The notes beneath the pieces are model-generated. The model saw nothing but the letters and a program-made list of their open reading frames with translations, had not been told where the DNA came from and did not search any database. Of a stretch of DNA of 64,000 nt, positions 18,612 through 25,948 are shown piece by piece. The stretch spans positions 124,001-188,000 of the forward strand of contig JBGANS010000005.1 of assembly GCA_044222195.1 (NCBI GenBank), in the 5' to 3' direction. The translations under genes were made by a program, and so were the position numbers. The stretch comes from JAHBXE01 sp044222195. Lineage in GTDB: Bacteria; Planctomycetota; Phycisphaerae; Phycisphaerales; UBA1924. Within the stretch, counting starts at the first letter, position 1. The number at the start of each line of letters is the position of its first letter.

Positions 18612-19007
18612 GTGGCACGAATCACTATTTCTTCAGGCGCCCCGTGGGAGCCGATCGTCGGGTATTCACGCGCGGTGCGGGTCGGGAATATCGTGCACGT
18701 CGCGGGGACGACGGCGGTCGGCGCGGATGGAAAGGTGGTGGGCGTGGGTGATCCGGCCCGGCAGACGCGCGAGATCCTCGTCAAGATTGGCCGGGCGCTG
18801 GCCGAGGCTGGGTCATCGATGCGGGATGTTGTTCGAACCCGGGTGTACGTAACGGACATCTCGCGATGGGAAGAAGTGGGGCGGGCGCACGGAGAAGTGT
18901 TCCATGAGATCAGGCCCGCGAGCGCGATGGTCGAAGTTTCGCGGCTGATCGATCCAGAAATGATGGTTGAGATTGAGGCGGAGGCGATCGTGGTGGATGG
19001 GCGTTGA
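18612..19007 (+). CDS. RidA/YjgF family enamine/imine deaminase
   Basis: The 131-residue protein matches the RidA family: VGNIVHVAGTTA, RQTREILVKIGRALAEAGSSMRDVVRTRVYVTD and ASAMVEVSRLIDPEMMVEIEAEAI, with the conserved Arg in the RTRVYV strand. Such proteins hydrolyse reactive imines formed by PLP enzymes. It starts at GTG behind GGGAGGG, 33 bases after kbl; protecting against PLP-derived intermediates near Kbl is a plausible link but inferred. Confidence 0.88.
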   Translation: MARITISSGAPWEPIVGYSRAVRVGNIVHVAGTTAVGADGKVVGVGDPARQTREILVKIGRALAEAGSSMRDVVRTRVYVTDISRWEEVGRAHGEVFHEIRPASAMVEVSRLIDPEMMVEIEAEAIVVDGR

Positions 19008-19015
19008 TCAGGTCT

Positions 19016-19119
19016 ATCGGAACCGCGACCGTGAGGGAGCGGAATCGTCCGATGATCGGGTGGGTTCGAATGCGCCGGGATGTGGCAGGTTTCCGCTCCC
19101 TGACGGTCGCGGTTCCGAT
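19016..19119. repeat. long inverted repeat (REP-like element)
   Basis: The two 29-base arms (19016-19044 and 19091-19119) are complementary except for one position and are separated by 46 bases. The arm core reads AACCGCGACCGTGAGGGAGC. It fills the space between the RidA stop and the convergent transporter. I recall similar sequences dispersed between genes in planctomycete genomes; it could be a bidirectional transcript-ending structure or a miniature mobile element. Confidence 0.75.
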
Positions 19120-19147
19120 GAGCATCGCGGGTTCGAGTAGTCGCCAC

Positions 19148-20716
19148 TTAGTGGCTCGGCGGTGGGTCTTCTTCCCACAGCTTCACATCCCGCTTCTCAC
19201 GGATGAAGATGAGGCCAACGACGATCGTGATCGCCGCGATCGCCATCGGGTACCAGAGGCCCGAGAGCTTGTCTCCCGTGCGCTGCACCAACAACGTGCC
19301 GATGAAAGGGACCATGCCGCCGAAGACGCCGTTGCCGATGTGGTAGGGGAGCGACATCGACGAGTAGCGGATGCGTGTGGGGAAGAGCTCGACCAGGAAC
19401 GCGGCGATCGGGCCGTAGACCATGGTGACGAAGATGACTTGCATCCAGACCAGCACGGTGAGGGTCATGGCCCGCGGGCTGGTCAGGCCGGGGAATCGGA
19501 TCGAGTGCTTGATGGTTTCCTTGAATCGCTCACCCTGTGCGATCTGGGTGATCATCACCGTGTCGGTCGTTCCATCGTGATAGACGCGATGCTCGCGGGT
19601 GGTGGTTTCCGTGCCCGCGGGATCGGTGCCGGCGGCGGGCACGGCCCGGACTTTCGGCTCGCCGAGGCTGGTCGAAGACACGAGCTTGAACTTCATCACA
19701 TCGCCGACGTCGGCGACGGCGAGCATCCCTGTGTAGATCGGGTAGTAACTGAGCAGGCCGAGCAGGCACCCGGTGAGCATGATCCCCTTGCGGCCGATGC
19801 GGTCCGAGAGCGATCCGAAGACGATAAAGAACGGCGTGCCGAGCAGGAGAGCCAGGCCGATCATGTACTCGGCCTGCGTCGCATCGATTCCGACGATCGT
19901 CTTGATGAAGTACATCGCGTAGAACTGGCCGGTGTACCAGACGACCCCCTGGCCGGCGGTCGCGCCAAAGAGGGCGATCAGCACGATGCGGAGGTTCGCG
20001 CGGTTGCCGAAAGACTCCTTGAAGGGGTTGCGGGAAGTCTTTCCCGCGGCCTTCGCGCGGGCGAAAAGCGGTGATTCATTCATGCGCCGGCGGATGTAAT
20101 ACGAGAAGACGACCAGCACGAGCGAAACCCAGAAGGGGATGCGCCAACCCCAGGTGTTGAAGTCCTCCGACGAGAGCGACGTGCGGCACCCGAGGATCAC
20201 AGCCAGGGAGACGAAGAGACCGAGCGTGGCGGTGGTCTGGATCCAGCTGGTCCAGAACCCGCGCCGGCCGTCGGGGGCGTGCTCGGCGACGTAGGTGGCA
20301 GCGCCGCCGTATTCACCGCCGAGCGCCAGGCCTTGAAGGAGCCGCAGCAGGACGAGCGCGATAGGCGCGGCCCAGCCGATGGTCGCGAAGCCGGGGAGGA
20401 TGCCGATCAGGAACGTCGCGCCGCCCATCAGGAGCAGCGTGACCATGAATGTGTACTTGCGGCCAATGCGGTCGCCAAGGAAGCCGAAGAACATCGCGCC
20501 GAAAGGGCGGACAACAAAGCCGATCGCGAAGGTGGCGAGCGTGCTCAGGAGCGCGGCGGCGCCCGCGCCCTTGGGAAAGAAGACTTCGGAGATCGTGACG
20601 GCGAGGCTGCCGAAGATGTAGAAGTCGTACCACTCGATGAGCGTGCCGGCGGAGGAGGCAGAAATGACTTTCCACAATGCGGAGGGAGCGGCCCGGGATG
20701 AAGGGACGGTGGCCAT
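19148..20716 (-). CDS. MHS-family major facilitator transporter
   Basis: This is a 12-helix MFS protein of the metabolite:H+ symporter branch (ProP, KgtP, ShiA relatives): SAGTLIEWYDFYIFGSLA, the loop GDRIGRKYTFM, LLQGLALGGEYGGAATYVAEHAP, and after the midpoint GSLSDRIGRKGIM. The start MATVPSSRAAPSALW was chosen because upstream in-frame sequence lacks family features and overlaps the NUDIX gene. It has an unusual extracytoplasmic insert of about 90 residues (roughly 350-440, with ADVGDVMKFKLV and TREHRVYHDGTTD) between late helices, longer than family members I know. The substrate, probably a dicarboxylate or small zwitterion, is not determined. Confidence 0.85.
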   Translation of the reverse strand: MATVPSSRAAPSALWKVISASSAGTLIEWYDFYIFGSLAVTISEVFFPKGAGAAALLSTLATFAIGFVVRPFGAMFFGFLGDRIGRKYTFMVTLLLMGGATFLIGILPGFATIGWAAPIALVLLRLLQGLALGGEYGGAATYVAEHAPDGRRGFWTSWIQTTATLGLFVSLAVILGCRTSLSSEDFNTWGWRIPFWVSLVLVVFSYYIRRRMNESPLFARAKAAGKTSRNPFKESFGNRANLRIVLIALFGATAGQGVVWYTGQFYAMYFIKTIVGIDATQAEYMIGLALLLGTPFFIVFGSLSDRIGRKGIMLTGCLLGLLSYYPIYTGMLAVADVGDVMKFKLVSSTSLGEPKVRAVPAAGTDPAGTETTTREHRVYHDGTTDTVMITQIAQGERFKETIKHSIRFPGLTSPRAMTLTVLVWMQVIFVTMVYGPIAAFLVELFPTRIRYSSMSLPYHIGNGVFGGMVPFIGTLLVQRTGDKLSGLWYPMAIAAITIVVGLIFIREKRDVKLWEEDPPPSH

Positions 20717-20790
20717 TGGTGCGGCAAGGTAGCCGAATTCGACCCGACGGTGCTGGAGATTCCGGCAATGCCGCGGCCGCGAAGGGCCAC

Positions 20791-21504
20791 TTACCCGATC
20801 CAGCCCATGATGCGGAAGACCGCCCGTGTGATGGCCATGATCTGCCCGCCCTCGGCCGTTTCGAACTCGCGGACCCGGGCGGTGTCGAGCCATCGCAGCT
20901 CGTCGTATTCCCATCCGCGGATCGTCGCCGGAACCTCGCCAACTTCGACGGGAACGATGAGATCGTGGCTTCGGGCGGTCTCGTCGTAGATCAAGGCCAC
21001 GGGCGTTCCCACCGATCGCACTTCGAGGCCCGCCTCCTCCTTCACCTCGCGCAGCAGTTCCGCGGCGATTTCCGGCTGCCCCATGGATGTCCAGAGCGGG
21101 TCCGGATCGATCCCCCCGGCCGGGCAGTTCTGCCACATTCCGCCGTACATGCGCGTTCGATGGCTCCGTCGGCCGAGCAGGACATGCTTCGTGCCCGCCG
21201 CGCCCGTCGCGAGCAGAACGCCCGTGACCGAGAGCTGCCGGACGCCGGTTTCGACGGCGGGCTGAACGACGAGGCGTTTGTACGTGTCGAGCACGCACCG
21301 GACGGTCCTGCCATCGACTCCCTCGACGCTCAGCACCGGGCCATCGAAGAGCCGGGGGTTCAGCGCTCGCTTGCGTTCCCACTCCGCGTCGATCGCGGCA
21401 TCGTCGACGGGCAGAGGCTGCTTCCGGATATCGACGCGTACCGGCCCGGTCAGCGGCACGACACGCACGCCGGGTACAAGGTGCGCAGAGCCATGTGTAC
21501 TCAC
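20791..21504 (-). CDS. NUDIX hydrolase domain protein
   Basis: The central part has a NUDIX box: GGIDPD, then after an insert AAELLREVKEEAGLEV, giving the REx2EExG core that binds Mg2+. The N-terminal 80 residues (LVPGVRVVPLTGPVRVDIRKQPLP) are an extra domain. The gene starts at GTG overlapping the ybaB stop (GTGA), which fixes the start and shows coupling. The substrate, a nucleoside diphosphate derivative, cannot be predicted; the spacing between G and the REx2EE is longer than usual. Confidence 0.8.
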   Translation of the reverse strand: MSTHGSAHLVPGVRVVPLTGPVRVDIRKQPLPVDDAAIDAEWERKRALNPRLFDGPVLSVEGVDGRTVRCVLDTYKRLVVQPAVETGVRQLSVTGVLLATGAAGTKHVLLGRRSHRTRMYGGMWQNCPAGGIDPDPLWTSMGQPEIAAELLREVKEEAGLEVRSVGTPVALIYDETARSHDLIVPVEVGEVPATIRGWEYDELRWLDTARVREFETAEGGQIMAITRAVFRIMGWIG

Positions 21505-21872
21505 GAGAGCAGACTCCCGAGGTCGCCGGGAAGATCGGGCAGGCCCATGTCCTTGGCCTCCCTGGCCATCACGACCTTCATGGATTCCTGAGCGTTGCGG
21601 ATGGCCGCATTGACGGCGTCGGCGATAAGCGTGCCGGCGAGTTCGCGAGTCCGCTCATCGGCGGCCATCCCGGCCACCAGCGCCGGCTGCATATCCACTT
21701 TCAGCACCCGCATGGTGCCGTCAACGGTGGCCCGCACGGCCCCGCCGCCGGACTCGCCCTCAGCGCGGACCTCCGCCGCCCGAAGTTTGATTCGTTGCGC
21801 GGATTCCCGTAGGCGCTCCTTGTCCTTGAGCAGCGCCGCCATCGCCCCCATCGCCTTGATCTTGTCGAACAT
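21501..21872 (-). CDS. ybaB: YbaB/EbfC family nucleoid-associated protein
   Basis: The 123-residue protein has the YbaB features: an N-terminal amphipathic helix MFDKIKAMGAMAALLKDKERL, then GGGAVRATVDGTMRVLKVDM and a C-terminal helix with ELAGTLIADAVNAAIRNAQ. Family members dimerise and bind DNA, and ybaB commonly follows dnaX, as here. Its start overlaps by 113 bases with the upstream small gene and its stop overlaps the NUDIX start. Confidence 0.85.
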   Translation of the reverse strand: MFDKIKAMGAMAALLKDKERLRESAQRIKLRAAEVRAEGESGGGAVRATVDGTMRVLKVDMQPALVAGMAADERTRELAGTLIADAVNAAIRNAQESMKVVMAREAKDMGLPDLPGDLGSLLS

Positions 21873-22206
21873 TGTTGGCCTCGATGCCTTTCACCCATGA
21901 CGCGGCGGTGACGCGCCCGTCGAACACATCCAGCAGCAAGTGCCCCGAACTCCAGCCCTTGATCTGGTCGAACTCGAAAACCGCCGTGCCGTTGCGGGTG
22001 CCCGGGTCTTTGTGCTGGAGCCGCCTGGCGGCTTCCCGCAACGTCACACCGATGAGCTCGCGCTCGCGGACCATCCGCTTGACTTCGATCTCGCTGATCG
22101 TCATCGAGCTCTTGGTGCTCAACGCCACGACGATCGCCACCGCGCCGAGCACCGCGATGACGCCCAGCCGAATCAGCATCCCCTTACGTGCGCCGTGGTT
22201 CGACAT
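21760..22206 (-). CDS. small hypothetical membrane-anchored protein between dnaX and ybaB
   Basis: The 148-residue product begins MSNHGARKGMLIRLGVIAVLGAVAIVVAL, a single N-terminal membrane anchor, followed by a soluble part with MVRERELIGVTLREAARRL and WSSGHLLLDVFDGRVTAASW. The start overlaps the extended dnaX frame by 23 bases, and the last 38 codons run inside ybaB in another frame. The anchored part has a convincing protein-like composition; the tail (GDGGDGGAAQGQGAP) is dictated by ybaB. No family is recognised. Confidence 0.5.
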   Translation of the reverse strand: MSNHGARKGMLIRLGVIAVLGAVAIVVALSTKSSMTISEIEVKRMVRERELIGVTLREAARRLQHKDPGTRNGTAVFEFDQIKGWSSGHLLLDVFDGRVTAASWVKGIEANNVRQDQGDGGDGGAAQGQGAPTGIRATNQTSGGGGPR

Positions 22207-23625
22207 GAATGATCCTCGCGTTGAACACTTCCATCGCCTTCTTGACCGCCGGATCATTGACGATGGCCTGGGTCGCCTCGGCGAGGTTCACGGCTGGCGC
22301 GACCGGTCGTGGAGCGGGAGGAGTGGTGGTCGCCGGGGGTGCCGCAGCCGGCATCGGCGCCTTGGGCTCGATCATGGCCTCCGCCGGAAGGCTCCCGGAA
22401 GGTCGCGGTTCAGACAGTCGCGGTGACGGGCCCGGTTCTGGCGGGCGCGGCACGGGCGGTCGGGCGGCGGGCGCCGGCTCGGCCGCCGTCAGCGTTTTTT
22501 TACCGGGGCACTCCCGTTCTTGATCGCCGCGGACCCGGTCATGACGGCGGTGACATCCGCGAGTTTCTCGGTCATCGCCAGGCGCACCACCAGGGCATCC
22601 ATCAGCGCCCGCGGCGAGGAACTGTTCTTTACCGCCCGCTGGACGCTCTCGCACAGGGCGATCATGTGGACGACGCCCGCGGCGTCAAACTTCGAGGCCC
22701 GGCCCGCCTCTTCCTTGCGGGCGGCGCCGACGATCTCGACCAGTTCCGTCTCGGGCCCGCACGCGGCGAGGACCATGAGGTCCCGCAGGCGATCGAGAAG
22801 GGCCTCGATCATCTGGTCGCCCGAGACGCCGCGCTTGGTGAGGTCGTCGGCTCGCTCGAGCGCCGCCTTGGGGTTGCCGTCCGCCACGGCGTCGATGAGC
22901 CCCGAGATGAGTTCGCGGTCGGGCAAGCCGAGAAGGGATTCGAGCAGGGCGACGGTCAGCTTCTTCTCGCCCGCGGCCAGTAACCGGTCCATCAGCGAGA
23001 GGGAATCCCGCATCGAGCCGTTGCCCAGCCGTGCGACCATGTGGATGAGATCGTCGTCGGCCGTCGCTTTTTCATCCTTGAGCACGGCCTTGAGATGCTC
23101 GGCGATCCTGCTCGTCGGGATGTTGCGGAAGTCGAAGCGCTGGCAGCGGCTCTGGATCGTCGCCGGCACCTTGTGAGACTCGGTCGTGCACAGGATGAAC
23201 ACCACGTGCTCGGGCGGCTCCTCCATGGTCTTGAGCAGGGCGTTGAAGGCCTGCATCGAGAGCATGTGGACCTCGTCGATGATGTAGACCTTGTACTTGC
23301 CCCGCAGCGGCCGGTACGCCGAGTTGGCGATCAGGTCCCGCGCGTTGTCCACGCCGGTGTTGGACGCCGCGTCGATCTCGATGACGTCGGTGTCCTTGCC
23401 GGACATGATCAGGTCGTTGACTTCCTTGGTCCCGCCGTTGAGGGCTTTGGCGAAGATGCGGGCCATGGAGGTCTTGCCGACGCCACGGGTGCCCGTGAAG
23501 AGATAGGCGTGGGCGACGCGGTTGGTTTTGATGGCGTTCTGGAGGGTGGTTGCGATGGAGTCCTGCGCGACGACTTCGTCAAAGTCGCGGGAGCGGTATC
23601 GACGGGCGAGGACGGTGTAGGCCAT
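22184..23625 (-). CDS. dnaX: DNA polymerase III subunits gamma/tau, with -1 frameshift
   Basis: The clamp-loader ATPase has Walker A GTRGVGKTSMARIF, Walker B IIDEVHMLSMQAF and the sensor/SRC motif QSRCQRFDF. The in-frame reading ends at TGA 22489 after 378 residues (...PVKKR). Reading -1 at the A7 run 22495-22501 continues for about 103 residues to 22184 through a Pro/Ala linker into NDPAVKKAMEVFNARIIHVE, a tail of the kind that ends many DnaX proteins. The unshifted product would be gamma and the shifted product tau, about 480 residues. The four zinc-binding cysteines normally after the AKALN helix are absent. It heads the dnaX-ybaB unit. Confidence 0.85.
22489..22515 (-). promoter_or_regulatory. 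programmed -1 frameshift signal in dnaX
   Basis: On the minus strand the heptamer A AAA AAA (22501-22495) lies in the zero frame as GTA AAA AAA CGC, followed at once by TGA (22491-22489). A Shine-Dalgarno-like GGGAG (22515-22511) ends 9 bases before it, matching the position of the stimulator known in E. coli dnaX. The downstream sequence is very GC-rich and could form a stem. Transcriptional slippage on the A run is an alternative mechanism. Confidence 0.7.
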
Positions 23626-23645
23626 AGGACGGGATTGTAGCGAAA

Positions 23646-24266
23646 CTACAGAATCCGCCGGTGAGCACTCGCCTCAATTAAGGGTCCGTCCCCTTCATTC
23701 AGAACAGGCATCCAGTCCGGCAGGGTTCGGGAATACTCACGCAGTACTTCCACTTTCTTGTCGCACGCCAGCACGAATCGAGATGCACCGACATGGGCCA
23801 CAGCGGCATACCCGTCCCAAAACACGGTTGGCCTACCGCTCCGTGAGTGGTAGATCCCCAGTCGCACCTGGTGAATCAAGAACGCGCATTGATCGGACCT
23901 CGCCTCTTCGTTGGGCCGCCGCTTGCCGCGAGAATCAAGGATGACCCATTGCCGCGCCGGACGGTCGAACACCAGCCCTCGCCGGTTCCTCGATGACCAC
24001 CACAACCTGAAGAAGAATGCAACCACAAACAGCTCAACAATTCCAATACCAATCGCCGCAGCCCACTGACCAGTCACCGCAAGTGTAATGGTGCTGAGAG
24101 CTCCTAGGGCAGGAGCGATCATGAACATGCACGAAAGTCTCGCCGTGGTTTCTCGAGTCTCAAGAAAACCTTCCCTCGACGGTTGCAGCTGAAAGGGCAC
24201 CGGTGTCGGAGTGAACCGATCACTGACCGCGGTCCACGATGTCGCAATCAGGCGATCGCTGTTCAT
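23646..24266 (-). CDS. hypothetical two-span membrane protein
   Basis: The chosen start MNSDRLIATSW gives 206 residues; 22 more codons are open upstream but would overlap the divergent gene. Two adjacent membrane helices lie near residues 45-90 (MFMIAPALGALSTITLAVTG and AAAIGIGIVELFVVAFFFRLWW). The C-terminal cytoplasmic half has WVILDSRGKRR and a YSRTLPDW end, resembling small planctomycete membrane proteins of unknown function. Codon use and GC are slightly lower than the neighbours. The divergent gene starts 33 bases away, so both promoters must overlap. Confidence 0.55.
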   Translation of the reverse strand: MNSDRLIATSWTAVSDRFTPTPVPFQLQPSREGFLETRETTARLSCMFMIAPALGALSTITLAVTGQWAAAIGIGIVELFVVAFFFRLWWSSRNRRGLVFDRPARQWVILDSRGKRRPNEEARSDQCAFLIHQVRLGIYHSRSGRPTVFWDGYAAVAHVGASRFVLACDKKVEVLREYSRTLPDWMPVLNEGDGPLIEASAHRRIL

Positions 24267-24299
24267 GCACAAGTCCGTACGACACTGTAACCTGCTTCC

Positions 24300-25598
24300 A
24301 TGCTCAAGCTGTTGTCCCGCAAGGTCGGCCACAAAGCCCTCATCCTCTACCGCGGCACGCTCATCCCCCGCGCTGAGGAGTTCGCATTCCTAATGAAACA
24401 GGGCCTCGACGTCAAACTTGCCAAGCAACCCGCCTCGGGCTGTGCCTGGACCATTGTGCTCCGTCACACGGACTGGGGAGAAGCCCGCCTCAGCGCGCCG
24501 AGCAACCCCACTGCCGTCCCCAATGTCTTCCTTGAGTGGACCATCAACCTTACCGATCGAGAGCGGTCAGACGCCGCCGCGGCGGGCATGTGCCTGGATC
24601 TCTCGCTGACGTCGTCAAAGGAGCATGTCCTCCGCGACAAGAAGAATCTCTTGCGTTTCCTGCGCGCGGTGATGAGCGATGACGCCGTCGTCAGTATCGA
24701 CGCGGGCTCGATGCTCTACTGGTCGCCCGCGGCGCTCGACGACGAGCTCGCCATGCCCGCCGAACTCGACGTCGCGGCCCTGTACTGCATCCACGCCGTT
24801 CACACCGACACAAACCGGGACCACGCGTTCTGGCTCCACACCCACGGCTTGGCCGAGCTCGGCGGGTTCGATGTGGACATTCTGAATCCGTCGGAGTCGA
24901 TTGCTCAGGGCTGCGGCGATGTGTTTCGCGCCCTGGCTTATTCCATCCTCGGGGGCGAACTGACGCCGAGCGAGAAAGAGTTTCACCTTGCCCATCCCGG
25001 GGGTGCTGTCCGGCTCGTGCCGGTGCCCGAGTTCGACGCCAAGACCGGTGGGGCATACACGGAGCTCAGCGACGGCGAAACCTCCCACCGCGACCAGCGT
25101 TCCGTGCTCTGCGACCCCGCGGGCGGGCTGCTTGGCCGCTTCAAGAAAGTGCGGCCATCTTCGTTCCTTTCGAGCGCCGATACAGATCGCATGGTGGTGT
25201 TGTTCTCTCACGACGCAACCGCCGCGATGTCGATGCGCGCCCGCGCCACAATCTCGACACTGTCCTCCCTCATGCAGGAGCTCGCTGAGTTTGAACTCCC
25301 CACGCTCGCCAAGATCGGCTACGAGCGCGACAGCGGCGACGGCGGCGAGCACATGTGGTTCAGCGTTCACGGTATCGAAGGCGATTCCATCGATGCCACG
25401 CTCGAAAGCTCCCCGTTTCACATCGAGCGCATGAAACAGGGAGATCGCGGCCTCCACGCCGTCAACCAACTGACGGAGTGGAGCATCATGAGCCCGTTCG
25501 GCCGCATCAGCCCGGACAACCTCACACCCCTGCGCCGTATCCGCGAAGACATCGACGGGTTCAGAACGATGATGGCGAAGCTGAACTCGGACAGGTAA
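24300..25598 (+). CDS. hypothetical protein, possibly DUF4026-like
   Basis: The 432-residue protein is soluble. It contains IDAGSMLYWSPAAL, a HAFWLHTHGLAELGGFDVDIL segment and, later, HMWFSVHGIEGDSIDATLE. The length and the WLHTHGL motif recall the DUF4026 family, whose function is unknown; this match is from memory and moderate. It is followed by a 350-base stretch without protein genes that holds the SRP RNA on the other strand. Confidence 0.55.
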   Translation: MLKLLSRKVGHKALILYRGTLIPRAEEFAFLMKQGLDVKLAKQPASGCAWTIVLRHTDWGEARLSAPSNPTAVPNVFLEWTINLTDRERSDAAAAGMCLDLSLTSSKEHVLRDKKNLLRFLRAVMSDDAVVSIDAGSMLYWSPAALDDELAMPAELDVAALYCIHAVHTDTNRDHAFWLHTHGLAELGGFDVDILNPSESIAQGCGDVFRALAYSILGGELTPSEKEFHLAHPGGAVRLVPVPEFDAKTGGAYTELSDGETSHRDQRSVLCDPAGGLLGRFKKVRPSSFLSSADTDRMVVLFSHDATAAMSMRARATISTLSSLMQELAEFELPTLAKIGYERDSGDGGEHMWFSVHGIEGDSIDATLESSPFHIERMKQGDRGLHAVNQLTEWSIMSPFGRISPDNLTPLRRIREDIDGFRTMMAKLNSDR

Positions 25599-25678
25599 GC
25601 CGCGGCCGATCGGATTGAACGCCCCGGGGTAGGGCAGTTCACAAATGACCACATTGAGTCTTGGTCACCTCTAAAGTG

Positions 25679-25806
25679 CATCGCTCCGGTCGGCGGCCAG
25701 GACACCAGCGGCACCGGATGACGGCCGCTTATGGCTGCTGCGGTCAAGCTCTGACCAGGTTCACGGGCCACCCGTGCACCGGGCCCGGCCGCCGACCGAC
25801 GCGACG
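25679..25806 (-). ncRNA. ffs: signal recognition particle RNA (bacterial small type)
   Basis: On the minus strand, GGTCAG (25756-25751) and AGCAGCC (25739-25733) are placed exactly as in the Ffh-binding domain of bacterial SRP RNA. The ends pair: 25787-25798 is an exact 12-base complement of 25687-25698, and pairing continues with mismatches to about 25804/25681. The 3' arm also contains the GTGCCG..TGT stretch seen in other bacterial SRP RNAs. The apical loop is not GGAA: the closing G-C, C-G pairs enclose TTGACC. Ends are approximate. The rest of the 25599-25948 gap shows nothing I can support. Confidence 0.82.
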
Positions 25807-25948
25807 CAGGGCCCATGATACCCGTGGCCCCGGCCTCGGGCCCGGTGTGCTTCCCGGACGTCAAGGCCGACACCCCGAACGGCCAAGCCGCGCCCAAGCG
25901 CATGGCCTTCGGAACATCGCCAGATTTCCATCCGTACACTCTTGCATC

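Noticed and set aside
19050..19080. GGGTTCGAAT stretch resembling a T loop
   Set aside because: It is the spacer of the inverted repeat and has no pairing flanks.
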